From Avena insularis (Eukaryota; Streptophyta; Magnoliopsida; Poales; Poaceae): DNA of 64,000 bases. The DNA lies in contig CM042688.1 of the NCBI GenBank assembly GCA_023614405.1, positions 67,194,253-67,258,252 on the forward strand. The letters run 5' to 3'. This document shows positions 42,681 through 53,928 of this stretch, in pieces; within the stretch, counting starts at the first letter, position 1; each line of letters starts with the position of its first letter. The notes beneath the pieces were generated by a model. The model worked only from the letters and a program-made list of their open reading frames with translations, made no database searches and was not told the origin of the DNA. Made by a program: the position numbers and the translations under genes.

Positions 42681-44519
42681 GTGAAGGGTCACTACTCCAA
42701 TGAGTGTCCCAAGAAGACTGCAGCCAATGCCAATGTGAATGCCCCAGCTCAGCAGCAGCGTCGTGTTCAACCAGGAAGAAGATTTGCCCCAGGGAACCCT
42801 CACAACCGCAATGGTCGTCTCTTCCACATGAACGCAGAAGAAGCCCAGGAAGCGCCAGATGTAGTGTTGGGTATGTTTTCTGTCAACTCAGTTTTAGCAA
42901 GAGTATTGTTTGATTCGGGAGCATCGCATTCATTTGTCACCGAATAATTTGCATGCACTAGTAAGATTCACCCAACCAACCTGAAGCATGTCATGATAGT
43001 TCAAATCCCTGGTTCAACTACAAAAGCTAGAAAAATTTGCAAAGTTGTGCCTATCAGGATACATGGGATAGATTTTTATGCCAACCTAATTGTACTTGGA
43101 ACCAAAGGATTGGAAGTAGTACTAGGTATGGACTGGATGTCAAGGCATAAAGGACTGATAGACTGTGCTAAGAAAGCTATCACCATGACTAGTAGTTCTG
43201 GAGTAACAGTAGAGCATATCTCTGAAACCTTACCCCGTCAATTCAAGTGCAACAAGAGTCTAGCCCTACCCACCATAGACCAAGTCAGAGTAGTCTCTGA
43301 ATACCCCGACGTATTCCCAGATGAATTACCAGGTATGCCCCCGGATAGGGATATTGAGTTCATCATCGAACTAATCCCCGGAACCGGACCCATAGCCCAG
43401 AGACCCTATAGCATGAACCCCTCAGAGTTAGTGGAACTGAAGAAGCAGTTAGATGCCATGTTAGCAACATGCTGGATTCAACCAAGCGCATCGCCATGGA
43501 GATCACCAGTGTTATTCGTCGACACGAAAGATGTAGGCAATCGTCTGTGTACAGATTACAGAAAGTTGAATGACGTCACCATCAAAAACAAGTACCCCTT
43601 GCCGAAGATAGAGGATCTATTTGATCAGTTGACCGGAGCTCAGGTATTCTCAAAGGTTGATCTTAGGACTGGTTATCACCAACTTAAGATTCGTGCAACG
43701 GATATTCCGAAGACCGCCTTTACTACTCGCTATGGTTTATACGAGTATACGGTTATGTCTTTTGGATTAACCAATGCCCCTGCTTATTTCATGAATCTCA
43801 TGAATAAGATCTTTATGAATTTCCTAGATAAGATTGTAGTTGTATTTATCGACGACATCCTTATCTACTCCAAGTCAGAAGAAGAGCATGAGCAACATCT
43901 GCGAATCATCCTAGAAACCCTGAGAGAGCATCAGTTATATGCCAAGTTCAACAAGTGTGAGTTTTGGCTAAAAGAAGTAGGATTCCTAGGACATATTGTG
44001 TCTGCCGGAGGAGTCTCTGTTGATCCCGCCAAGATCAAAGATGTCGAAGAATGGGAAGCCCCAACCACTCAAACCCAAGTCCGTGCATTTCTCGGATTAG
44101 CGGGATACTACCGCAAGTTCGTAGAAGGATTCTCGAGCATCGCCCGACCCATGACCCAATTATTGAAGAAGGACAAGAAGTTTGAATGGACAGACAAATG
44201 TGAAGCCAGTTTTCAGGAATTGAAGAAGAGATTGATATCAGCCCCAATATTAATCATGCCAGACATCAAGAAGCCATTTGATGTATATTGTGACGCATCC
44301 AAGATTGGTCTAGGATGTGTATTGATGCAAGAAGGCAAAGTCATCGCGTATCTGTCTCGGCAACTGAAGCAGCATGAACAGAACTATCTGACCCATGATC
44401 TTGAGCTAGCAGCTGTGGTTCTAGCATTGAAGACATGGCGTCATTATCTGATGGGTAATCGCTTTGAGATTTACTCAGATCATAAGAGTTTAAAGTATAT
44501 TTCACTCAGAAGGAGCTGA
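42681..44519 (+). pseudogene. Protease, reverse transcriptase and RNase H of element F
   Basis: In the same frame as gag. The protease active site FDSGASHSF is at about 42909-42935; a TAA (42945-42947) follows. The frame 42993-44519 (508 codons) holds the rest of protease (VVLGMDWM), the RT ([35 protein letters not shown], catalytic FIDD at 43844-43855) and RNase H ([35 protein letters not shown]). RT and RNase H catalytic residues look intact. A single-base loss at about 44499-44501 shifts the frame and produces the stop at 44517-44519. Downstream reading continues in the frame of 44522. Confidence 0.93.
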
Positions 44520-44521
44520 AT

Positions 44522-46186
44522 ATGAGGCAAAGGAGATGGATAGAGTTAATCAAGGACTATGACCTTGACATTCACTATCACCCCGGCAAAGCCAATGTGG
44601 TAGCGGATGCTCTTAGCAGATTGCCATGTAGGCTAAATACCATGATCAAGGAGAAGCAACCAAGTTTGTATGAAGAGTTGGAGCAGTTCAGGACTGAATT
44701 AGTTAGCAAAGGATTCTTAGCTAGCATTGAACTTCAACCCACTTTGATTAGCCAAATCAAGGAAGCCCAGAAGGGGAATGAAAGTATCGACGGAATCAAA
44801 TGTCGTATTGGTACAGGAAAGGTACCTCGATTCACTGAAGACGAAGAAGGAGTACTGTGGTACAAAGGACGTATCTGTGTGCCAGCAGGTTCGGAGCTAA
44901 AGGAAATTATCATGAAGGAAGCTCATGATACTCTTTATTCTATCCACCTCGGAGGAACAAAGATGTATCAAGATTTGAAAGAGCAATTTTGGTGGCACAA
45001 GATGAAGAGAGAAATTGGAAGCTACATCGCCAAATGTGACATCTGTCAAAGAGTCAAAGAAGAACATCAGAGACCTGCAGGACTATTGCAACCACTGCAG
45101 ATTCCGGAATGGAAATGGGATTCTGTCGGAATGGACTTTATCACCGGTTTGCCTACTTCCAGTAGGGGAAATGACTCAATCTGGGTCATAGTTGATAGAC
45201 TATCCAAGGTAGCTCACTTCATACCTGTCAAGACAACTTACCAGAGTGCAAAGTTAGCAGAGCTGTACATTGCTAGGATTGTTAGTCTGCATGGAACCCC
45301 CAAGACCATCGTATCAGGTCGAGGAACCCAGTTTACCTTGAGATTTTGGCAGAAAGTTCAGGAAGGATTAGGAACCAAGTTGAACTTCAGCACCGCGTAT
45401 CACCCGCAAACTGATGGACAGACTGAGAGAGTCAACCAGATCCTAGAGGATATGCTTAGAGCTTGTGTGTTGGAATACAAATCAAAATGGGAAGACCGCC
45501 TGCCTTTCGCAGAATTCTCATATAACAACAGTTATCAAGCTAGTTTGCAGATGGCATCATTTGAATTCCTATACGGAAGAAAGTGTCGTACCCCTTTGAA
45601 TTGGTCGCAAGTAGGAGAGAGTCAGATCTTTGGACCCGACATTCTCCGAGAAGCCGAAGAGAAAGTTCACAAAGTCCGTGAGCACCTCAAGACCGCTCAA
45701 TCTGCAGTAAGAGTTATCGACAAGAGAAGGAGAGACTTGACTTTCAATGTCGGAGATTTTGTATATCTCAAGGTTTCACCATTGAAAGGAACTCAACGCT
45801 TTAGTCTGAAAGGAAAGTTAGCCCCCAGATATATCGGCCCCTTCAAAATTCTGAACCATCGAGGAGAAGTATCGTATCAACTGGAACTTCCTGAAGAGAT
45901 GTCAGCCATCCATAATGTGTTCCATATCTCGTTACTTCGCAAATGCTTGGAAGTGCCCGAGAAGACGTAAGTTTTCAAGAACATCGATCACAGAGCTGTA
46001 GAGATCAACAATGACCTGACCTATCAGGAAGTGCCCATCCGTATCTTAGAAGAAGCCTACAGAACCACCAGGACCAGGAGTATCAAATTTCTCAAGATTC
46101 AATGGAGCAACCATACCGAGGAGGAAGCCACTTGGGAGCGCAAAGATTACATTAAGACAGAGTTCCCAGATCTCTTTAGTTCCTAG
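44522..46186 (+). pseudogene. Integrase with GPY/F module and chromodomain of element F
   Basis: The frame 44522-45970 starts in the RNase H end (IHYHPGKANVVADALSR). It then has the HHCC finger (H...H near IHLGGTKMYQ, CDICQ), a catalytic core with D in GMDFITG and E in QTDGQTERVNQ, and the GPY/F-type module (APRYIGPFKIL). The middle catalytic Asp is replaced by Gly (SGRGTQF, codon 45317-45319), which should abolish integration. A TAA at 45968-45970 separates the chromodomain, which continues in frame to 46186 (VPIRILEEA, FLKIQWSNHTEEEATWE). In chromoviruses this domain directs insertion to particular chromatin. Confidence 0.93.
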
Positions 46187-46217
46187 TTTTCTTTGTAAAT
46201 ATCGGCACGATATTTTG

Positions 46218-46232
46218 TTTAAGGGGGGAAGG
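46218..46232 (+). other. Polypurine tract of element F
   Basis: TTTAAGGGGGGAAGG, two bases before the 3' LTR start TGTAACATCC at 46235. Confidence 0.85.
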
Positions 46233-46234
46233 TT

Positions 46235-49200
46235 TGTAACATCCCAAAACTTTAATCCAAGCCTATCAAGATCCAAATCATCAAAATTAGGGTTAACAAA
46301 AACTTTTCGAAATTAAAAATGAAAGCATTCATGTGTATGAGCATTTAATTTAGGGATTGATTTGAATTGCCATGGTTCTGTGATTCTTTGATTGTAAAAT
46401 GTTTCTTAGGTGATTTAAACATCATCTAAACCTTTCCCAAGCAAATCCCAAAGAAAATCAAATCAAAAACAATTAAAAAGGGGGAATGGTCATTTTGGCC
46501 ATTTTAATCCACTACACTACTTTGAGTGTTCCTAGCACTCATTTCTCAACGGATATAATTCTAGATCTTTACACCCCTTGCTAGTACACCTAATAAGGTA
46601 CCAAGGCCCACCTTTTGATCTGCTAAAAACATTCAAATACTTATTTTGAATGGCATGAGAAAATTGAATTCAATGCATATGCCTAGATCACCCCTATTTC
46701 AAAAACCATCAAATTGAGCTCCACTTTCAAAACCCTTGCAACCAGAGACTACCTAGTACCAGTGGAGAACACCCAAAAATTTTGAAACCAAATTTCAAAT
46801 TTTGACTTCTTGCGGCCATTTCATCAAACAGGTGGTAGACACAAATCTTGCCAAGTTCAAAACACTATAGTGAGCAGTGATTTTGGTCACCATTTGGGCC
46901 AAACTCGGTCCCCTTGTCCCCCCAGCTAAAACCCTGGCCCTAGCTCTCTCTCCCTCTCCCCTAGATGCTCCAGTGCCAAGCCGCCCGACGCCATGCGCCA
47001 GGTCAACCATGCACAGCTCGCACCAAGCCGTCCTGCGCTCTCCTTTGCCCGCTGGTAGATAGGCGCCATCACACCGCACCGCCTCAACCAGCCCCCGACC
47101 AAAATCGAGCGGAGGACAAGCCCCAGTTGCTCGCGCCCATGCCTCTGTCCGCCATGCCGATCACCTCGGAGCGTCACTCCCGCTAGAGCAGCACCGGCCT
47201 TGCCTAGCCCTAGCCTTGCGTGGCAGCACCCGAGCAGGCCCAGCAACCGCCCAGACATCCTCGTTCGACCCCCACCGCCGCGTCTAGGTCAGACTCTCGC
47301 CGGAGTAATCCGTCGTTGACGATGACCTCCCACCGTTGGATCGTCTTTAGATTGTGCGGCCTAGAATGCTAGATACCGTTTCGGTGTTTTCGTGCCGCTG
47401 ACTGGTGGAGCCCGCATGTCGGAGCGCCATTGTGCGCATTGTGCATAGGCAGCCCTTAGTTCCCGCGAGTTAGAAATTCAAATTTAGTTTTTTCTATTTA
47501 AAGTTAATCTAGTTTCTGTCCACTAGTTTAAAAATCTATTCTAGGAGTTTGACAAATCCAAATTGCATGAAACCAATTTTTCCTGGAAGGTATTGAAATG
47601 ATCTATCCAAGCCCGTTGGATTTAATTCAATTAGAGTTATAGATCTATCCTAGTAAAAATAACAAAACAGAAGCTTTTGCATATGGCAACATTTTTATAA
47701 AATCAACTAAGATAGGTTTTGAGTTGATTCCAACTCTCAAAAATCACATTTCATTATATCTATCTAAATATGTAATAATATTAAGGTTTACAGGCAGTGC
47801 CTTTGGACTAGTACCAAAATAATGCTATATAGGCATTTCTAGTCACTTTAAATCATTAAATAGTGAACTTAAACCAAAGTAATTATGATCCAACCTTTAA
47901 ATCTCATTCCCACATGTTAGAATATGTGGTGATGACATGTGTCCACATGATCCCATATTTGAAGTGGTGAATATTAAATCTTAGTTAATTTTTCAATGAG
48001 TAGAAATTACTTTTCTAAAATAAAAAGGAAGAAACTAGTGAATTCAACTTGTGATGCTTGTGATGATAATAGATCATAAAATGTGTGTCTTAGAATGCTA
48101 ATTAGACTAGTTAAGTATTGTTTGGTGATTGTGTACTCCATATGTATTTATAGAAGATAGTATCGACCAAGCTTACGAGGAGGAGGAGTGCTACCAAGAA
48201 GAAGAAGAAAACTTCAACCACTGCACCAACCAAGGCAAGCCATCATTAACAGTGCAAGCTATTGTTAGAAAGCTAGAATTAAGAGAGATGAATGAGCAAA
48301 GATGCTTTAGGCATCCTTTGGTCACACCCCTTGACTATTACTACCCCAAGTATTACCTTACAAGCTTTAATTCCTTTAGTTTACACAAAGTCCCTTACTT
48401 GTTTCGAAGGTAGCATAAAAAGTATAAAACTTGACCTATTTAGCTAAGCTTTAGATGTCATTCTATGGCATGAGATTGAACCCATCATCTTTCCACCTTA
48501 GTGAACACTCTTAACTTAGTAGTTTAGAGTAGATAAAAACTTGAGTCACTTTAGATGGGAACACTTGGTGAAATGAATTGTGAAAACCTTGGAATGATGA
48601 GTCATTCTATTGAGATGTTTTGACATGTGTTGAGAAACACAAATGGTTTATGATGATGAAAATGTTGAGTCATGAGCCTTAGCCCTTTTATAAAACTGAT
48701 GGTTGGATTCGGATGCGATACCATTCCAAATTTACCGTACAACCACACTACCTGAATTGGGTAAGGCTTAGCTGGAAATTTATATGCATTAGTATTAGTT
48801 CCCTCGCGGGAGAGGTTTGAGCCGAGGCTACCTCTCAATGTTGTCCACCTATGCAGTGCCCAAGATGACGGATGGTCATGGTTGGGAGGCCATGCTCATA
48901 GGAGAGGTGCTTATACTAGGGTGTGTAAAGGAAAGGTTATGTTTGATTATCTGCATACTAAGTATGATGATTCAGGGTTATCCCTGACAGATGTATCATC
49001 TTGTGGTGAAAGTGTACCACCTCTGCAGAGTGTCAAACTATTCGAATAGCCGCGTCCGCGGTTAAGGATAGTTGGAATGGCCATACTGTTTTGTTGTCAG
49101 ATGTTTTCCAAATAACTTGAAGTGAATGATGAATCTTGACTTGACCAAAACAGGGTTGTGTTTATGACCATATCTTCCCAACTTAAGTGATTCTAAAACT

Positions 49201-49670
49201 TTATTTTATCTTTCTTTGTTTTAGAACTCAGCTTAGGTTTCAAACTTAAACTTATAGCTAAACATAGAGTTAGCTCTTGACTTAGAACTATACTACTTGT
49301 TAGTGGTAGTTTGCGAGTACTTAAAGAGTACTCATGGCTTTTGTCCCTGGCTATTCTCATGGCCAGACTATGAAGGAGACTATCAAGATGATGGCCAGCA
49401 GGACGGCTATGATAACTAGGACTATCTGCCTTCGTCAGCATTGCCTGTGCCCCTGAAGATGGACCCCACCGCTACGCTTATCTTTTATTTCCGCTGCTTG
49501 TTGTATTTAGACTGGATCATGAGATCCTTATTTGTGTAAGACCTTATGTATGGTTTGTAATGGATGATGTACTGTGATATCCAATCCGTTATGTCTCGCA
49601 AAAATGGTAATCCTAGGATTGCGAGGTATGGCATAACGGGCATCTGGGATTAAAAATCCAGGTGTTGACA
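46235..49670 (+). repeat. 3' LTR of element F
   Basis: 3436 bp from TGTAACATCCCAAAAC to GGTGTTGACA. The first kilobase (46235-47265) includes a GC-rich, CT-rich leader (46900-47260) and has no counterpart in the 5' LTR. The central part matches 38849-40417. The last 0.85 kb includes the conserved box at 49037-49069. No gene is seen; open frames at 46877-47258 are GC-rich leader sequence. Confidence 0.85.
49037..49069 (+). promoter_or_regulatory. Conserved chromovirus LTR box (second copy)
   Basis: ACTATTCGAATAGCCGCG continuing through CCGCGGTTAAGGAT, the counterpart of 5942-5973 in element A. It is absent from F's own 5' LTR because of the 836-base deletion there. Confidence 0.6.
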
Positions 49671-50174
49671 GCCAGTGTGCGGATGTTGGCCTTGCTCCTC
49701 TTCATCTTCACTCTTGATCTCCTTCTCCTGCTCGAGGTCTTGGAGGTCTTCCTCCATAGGCTCCTTCCCTTTATCCTTGGTGGACACCATTGTGCTTCTA
49801 AGCTTTCAAAGAGTATGTCCTGGCAGAAACAGATCGAAACAACAACACGACGAAAACACGATATACGAACCTCGGGAGATCCGGGGGATTATATATTACG
49901 AAGTTTCATGACGAAAGGAAGGTACTGGGAGAAAACGAGTCGGAAGCGGAGTCCGGGGTGGACTCACCACCTGGTGGCGCGGCCAGGGGTGGGCCCGTGC
50001 CACAGGGTGGTGTGAGCCACCCTGGCTCCTTTTCCGTCCCTTTTTCGCTTCGTAGCTTTCCTTATTGACTAAAAACTGCAAAAATATAGTTGGATAGTAT
50101 TTTCGCGGAGCTTTTCTTACCAGAACTGTTACCTATTTGAAAACGGACTCTGCAGGTCTCTGTATTTGGTATCA
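49671..50174 (-). mobile_element. Element L: minus-strand Athila-type LTR fragment cut by element F
   Basis: On the minus strand it would begin TGATACCAAATACAG at 50174. It contains the GC-rich hairpin (49964-50017) and an AT-rich TATA-like stretch (complement of 49886-49897), the layout of the other Athila-type LTRs here. From 49790 leftwards it has an ATG and 40 open codons of charged, Glu/Lys-rich sequence (MVSTKDKGKEPMEEDLQ) that run into the F junction. This could be a truncated Gag start from a different element or chance. Boundary and identity are inferences. Confidence 0.45.
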
Positions 50175-50916
50175 AGTAGATTCTTCCGTAGTCATTACTT
50201 GAATAACATCAATATATTCATCTTCATACTCTTATTACTTGAGTCATAAAACCCTTCTCTTCCTTATTACACCATTATCTCCACTTCCTAGAAATTTCTT
50301 TCACACAAAACTCCACACATTTCTCATTAGCAACATTAGTATATATGAAATGATAAAACCTTTTGAGTCCAACTTCAACTGAAAACCATCAAAACATAAG
50401 CTACCGTAGCAACTCCTTCTCAAAACCCAAAAAGAATTCAAAAAGGAAGTCGAATAAAGAAGCAAATGCAAGAGTGGCAAAATCTGTCAAAACAGACCAG
50501 CAGGTAAAGATCAATTTTTTCGAAAATCTTCTGTTGCTCAAATCAAAAAGTGTAGAACTAATGAAAGTTAAATAACAACCTGGGGCATAAGAACAAAATA
50601 TTACAGCTCAATCCGACATACAGAGATCTCTCACGAATTTTTACGGTGAAGCACAAAAATCAGTTTCGGGACAGCAACTTCCCAAATCTTACTTCTCTCT
50701 CATTAGAGGTTGATCTTGACACAAAAACCAAACAAAAGGGATAAGGAGAGGTTTTTACCGAAGTAATAACTTCCAAGACTCAAAGAAATAAAAACAAACT
50801 GAAATCAAAAATAAACTGGGTTGTCTCCCAAAAAGTCTTTCTTTATAGCCATTAAGATGGGCATGATAATTTTGAAGATGCTCACATAGGGATATGAATT
50901 GAAGTGAAAGAGAGCA

Positions 50917-52326
50917 TTAAGAAGCAAAATACACACATTTAAGTCTAACCCACTTCCTATGCAAGGGAATTTTGTAAACAAACAAGTTATTGAAACAAGA
51001 GACCACTAGCATAAGAAGGCAAAAGAAGTGCAACATAAAAACTTTCAGCATAAAACAAGGAAACTTGATATTATTGAGATGCATAAGAACACTTTTCCCT
51101 ATCTCATAGTAACTTTCAGTATCATGCATAAACTTAACAATATAACTATCACAAGGACCATCGTGACAATGATCACTTATTCTAACAGAAAACACATGAA
51201 TACTAGCTCTCATAACACTACTTTGTGAAACAATATTAGAGGTATCCTTACAAAGGATAGTGTGTCCCTCTTCTACATACTTAGTGACAAAGTCTTTCAC
51301 ATTTACTATAATAGGTTCATCAACCATTTGTTTATCAGGTTCAACAGCTTTATTTGTACTTTCATTAACCGTACTAGCTATCATAGAATGTTCCTTTATC
51401 TTACATGGGAAAGGGATTTTCTCAATGTAAGGTTTAGGTAAGACATGATTAGTAGTATAAACCTCAGTATTTCTTGCAGGAACACTCTTAGCAACATCTT
51501 TATAAGGTTCATGATACTTATTCCACTTCTTTTTAGGCACTTCAATGTAGGAAGCAAAAGCCTTAAAATAAGAAGCAATAGCTTGAGAGTCTAGACCATA
51601 AGCATTTTTAATATTTTTAAAGTCATCAGTTCCCATAAAATATTCAATGCATTCATAATCATAATTTATACCTGACTTTCTTCCTTTGTCATTCTCCCAA
51701 GCTTCATCATTGTCTTGAATACGGTCTAGAAGATCCCATTTAGCTTCTTCTTCCATGCGAGTGAATGATCCAGCACAAGAAGCATCCAATAAATCCTTAT
51801 CATGTAGAGGGAGCCTTGCATAAAAGTTATTGATAATAATATTGTTGGGGAGCTCATGAATGGGACATTTGAGCATTAGTAACTTAAATCTCCCCCAAGC
51901 TTGAGCTATACTTTCTCCATCAAGAGGCCAAAAGTTGTATATTTGATTTCGATCTTTATGAATCTCACTAGGAGGATAAAACTTTGAATAAAAGAGAGGC
52001 ACTATTTCCTCCCATTCCAGAGCTTGACCATTCTTCAGCAGCGTATACCATTCCTTAGCTCTTCCATTCAGTGACAATGAGAATAACTTCTTCTTAACTT
52101 GATCTGTAGTAATACATGCACACTTGAGCAACCCGCATAATTCGTGTATAAAAAGTAAATGATCACCGGGATGGACAATTCCATCCCCAACATAGTAGTT
52201 ATCCATAACACGATCAATAATCCTTGTAGGTATTTTAAAAACATCATTCTCAGTAGGTGGTGGCTTATCTACTACCTTAGCAGTGGTAGTAGCATTACCA
52301 AATAAGAAACTTAGCGAATTATCCAT
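50917..52326 (-). CDS. Gag-like ORF of element G with a hydrophobic C-terminal module
   Basis: An intact 469-codon frame. The frame is open from 52359, but MDNSLSFLFGN at 52326 is the likely start. Residues about 30-220 are Athila-type retrotransposon Gag (FSLSLNGRAKEWYTLL, LFYSKFYPPSEI, AWGRFKLLMLKCP, then a KWDLLDRIQ helix). A variable linker follows. The last 85 residues form a separate module (CDSYIVKF, YYEIGKS, LNNIKFPCFMLKV, YKIPLHRKWVRLK) with a strongly hydrophobic stretch (HFFCLLMLVVSCFNNLFV). The same module appears in element I (63785-64000). It is the only long ORF of the Athila-type elements here without a stop or frameshift, although no pol accompanies it. The module's role is unknown. 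Confidence 0.8.
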   Translation of the reverse strand: MDNSLSFLFGNATTTAKVVDKPPPTENDVFKIPTRIIDRVMDNYYVGDGIVHPGDHLLFIHELCGLLKCACITTDQVKKKLFSLSLNGRAKEWYTLLKNGQALEWEEIVPLFYSKFYPPSEIHKDRNQIYNFWPLDGESIAQAWGRFKLLMLKCPIHELPNNIIINNFYARLPLHDKDLLDASCAGSFTRMEEEAKWDLLDRIQDNDEAWENDKGRKSGINYDYECIEYFMGTDDFKNIKNAYGLDSQAIASYFKAFASYIEVPKKKWNKYHEPYKDVAKSVPARNTEVYTTNHVLPKPYIEKIPFPCKIKEHSMIASTVNESTNKAVEPDKQMVDEPIIVNVKDFVTKYVEEGHTILCKDTSNIVSQSSVMRASIHVFSVRISDHCHDGPCDSYIVKFMHDTESYYEIGKSVLMHLNNIKFPCFMLKVFMLHFFCLLMLVVSCFNNLFVYKIPLHRKWVRLKCVYFAS

Positions 52327-52411
52327 AACGAAAATAAAGCAACTAAAAGAAGTAAACAATACTCACAGTAGAAGTTTCCTTTACCAGTTCCACTCTCCAA
52401 TAGCGCTTCAC

Positions 52412-52429
52412 TCCCCGGCAACGGCGCCA
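52412..52429 (-). other. Primer-binding site of element G (tRNA-Asp type)
   Basis: The complement TGGCGCCGTTGCCGGGGA is identical to B's site, 11 bases inside the LTR. Confidence 0.9.
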
Positions 52430-52440
52430 GAAAATAGTCT

Positions 52441-53928
52441 TGATGACCCACAAGTATAGGGGCTGTATCGCAGTATTTTAGATAAGTAAGAGTGTCGAAC
52501 CCAACGAGGAGCAGAAGGTGCTGACTAGTGGTATGGATCAGGAATTCTCTGCAAATACTTAGCAAACGCATTTTTAGGGTTTTTTGATAATGCAAGTAAA
52601 TAAAGTACGACTAAATAAAAGATAGTAGGAATAAATGCAGCAAGTGGCCCAATCCTTTATGCTGCAAAGGACAAGCCGGTTGTATTTCTTAAGATGACCA
52701 CACGTTCTCGAGGACACATGGGAAGACTTTCAAGTGCTTTCGCTTCATATAGTTGATTAATCTTCTTTAGCTTGCTAAGTGTTGTGTGGGTGAACCTGTG
52801 CTAATGTACCGACCTTCCTAGGACTAATACATACTTGTGATTATACCCCTTGCAAACGTCCGTAAGTACAAGAAAGTAATTAAGGTAAAAACCTAACCAC
52901 AGCTTTAAAATCTAAGACCCTTACGTCCCTTGTGAAATGGTTTCCTAACGGGGGTTCAGGTTTCTGTCACTCCGGCAACCCCTACGATTAGTAGCCAAAT
53001 ACACAATACATTCCCCTAGGCCCATATAGGTGAAGTGTCATGTAGTCGACATTCACATGACACCACTAGAAGAAGTACACCACAACTTAAATATCAAACT
53101 ATTGAATCCTTCTCAACACAACTCCACTACTAACAACATGACTTCTCCCATGTCCTCAAGAACAAAACGAACTACTCACAAGACATCATATGGATCATGA
53201 TCAGAGATGGAATAATGATGTATAACAATCTGAACATAAACAATAATTCAATGGTTCACTCAATAGCATCAACTACAAAGAGTAATCAACACCGAGAAAG
53301 TTTCCCCTATTAACTATGCAAGATTCAACCCAATTGTTACAGCAATATGGAGATGGTGATGAGGGTGCTGATGATGATGATGGTGGTGATGATGATGATG
53401 ATGATCCTGATGAAGTCCAGCTTGATGGTGGTGTTAATGGCGACGATCTCCCCTCTTCGGGAAGGAATTCCCCCGGCAGAAATCTATCTGCCGGAGAGAT
53501 CTTTCTCTCTCGGTGTTTTCCGCCCCGCAGAGGCGGCGGAATCTTTCTGTGGTTTCTCCCCGAGTCTTAGGGTTTCGGGAGGATGATATACGCCAGAGGG
53601 GAGAGGTGAGGCGGCCACACCACTGCTGGCTGACCTAGGTTGCCGCGCCAGGTGGTGTGGGCCCCAGCCCATCTCCACTCCCTCTTCGGCATCCTTAGTC
53701 TTCTGAAAAATAGGATTTTCCGTATATTTTCCGGATTTTCTGATCTTCACAATTTTGCCTCCAAACATCACCTTTTCCATCGAATCCTGTTGCAGCGGTC
53801 CATGCTCCAAAAGTCATCAACCATGCAAAAACAGATGAAATAACATAAGTATCACCTCTCAATATGAAATATATCAATGAATAATAGTGAATTAAGACAT
53901 AGAATAGTGATGCAAAATGGACGTATCA
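52441..53928 (-). repeat. 5' LTR of element G
   Basis: 1488 bp; on the minus strand TGATACGTCCATTTTGCATC ... CTTGTGGGTCATCA. It contains the GC-rich hairpin (53611-53662) and a GAT-rich microsatellite (53352-53416) that produces the Asp-rich and Met-rich open frames at 53316-53586, which are not genes. Confidence 0.85.
53352..53416. repeat. (GAT)n-type microsatellite in LTR G
   Basis: Imperfect ATG/GAT trinucleotide array within the LTR leader. E's LTR has a shorter counterpart (GATGATGATGGCGATGAT near 37412-37430), so the repeat is an ancestral LTR feature that has expanded here. Confidence 0.8.

Larger units (their letters stand above)
38401..49670 (+). mobile_element. Element F: Tekay-type chromovirus (Ty3/gypsy), autonomous type but decayed
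   Basis: The layout is 5' LTR (clear from 38849 to 40427), primer site 40431, an extra ORF (40653), gag (41670), pol with protease, RT, RNase H and integrase, a chromodomain, a polypurine tract (46218-46232) and a 3' LTR (46235-49670). The RT motif [11 protein letters not shown], integrase with GPY/F module and C-terminal chromodomain place it among plant chromoviruses, and the LTR ends (TGTAACATCCCAA...GTTGACA) suggest the Tekay clade. The left border is uncertain: the promoter half of the 5' LTR is unlike that of the 3' LTR. GCCAG follows the 3' LTR, but no matching left duplication was found. Confidence 0.88.
50175..53928 (-). mobile_element. Element G: minus-strand non-autonomous Athila-lineage element (5' part)
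   Basis: Read on the minus strand: LTR 53928-52441, tRNA-Asp-type primer site 52429-52412, one gag-like ORF 52326-50917, then a 3' untranslated part (50916-50175) matching B's internal region (TTGGGAGACAACCC at about 50820-50833 and onward). There is no pol. The 3' LTR is not present in this window; the sequence is interrupted by L and F. G entered a copia LTR: the five bases GTCAC at 53929-53933 would be one half of its target duplication. Confidence 0.8.

Noticed and set aside
53316..53586. Asp-rich and Met-rich ORFs
   Set aside because: Translation of the GAT microsatellite in LTR G; not a protein gene.
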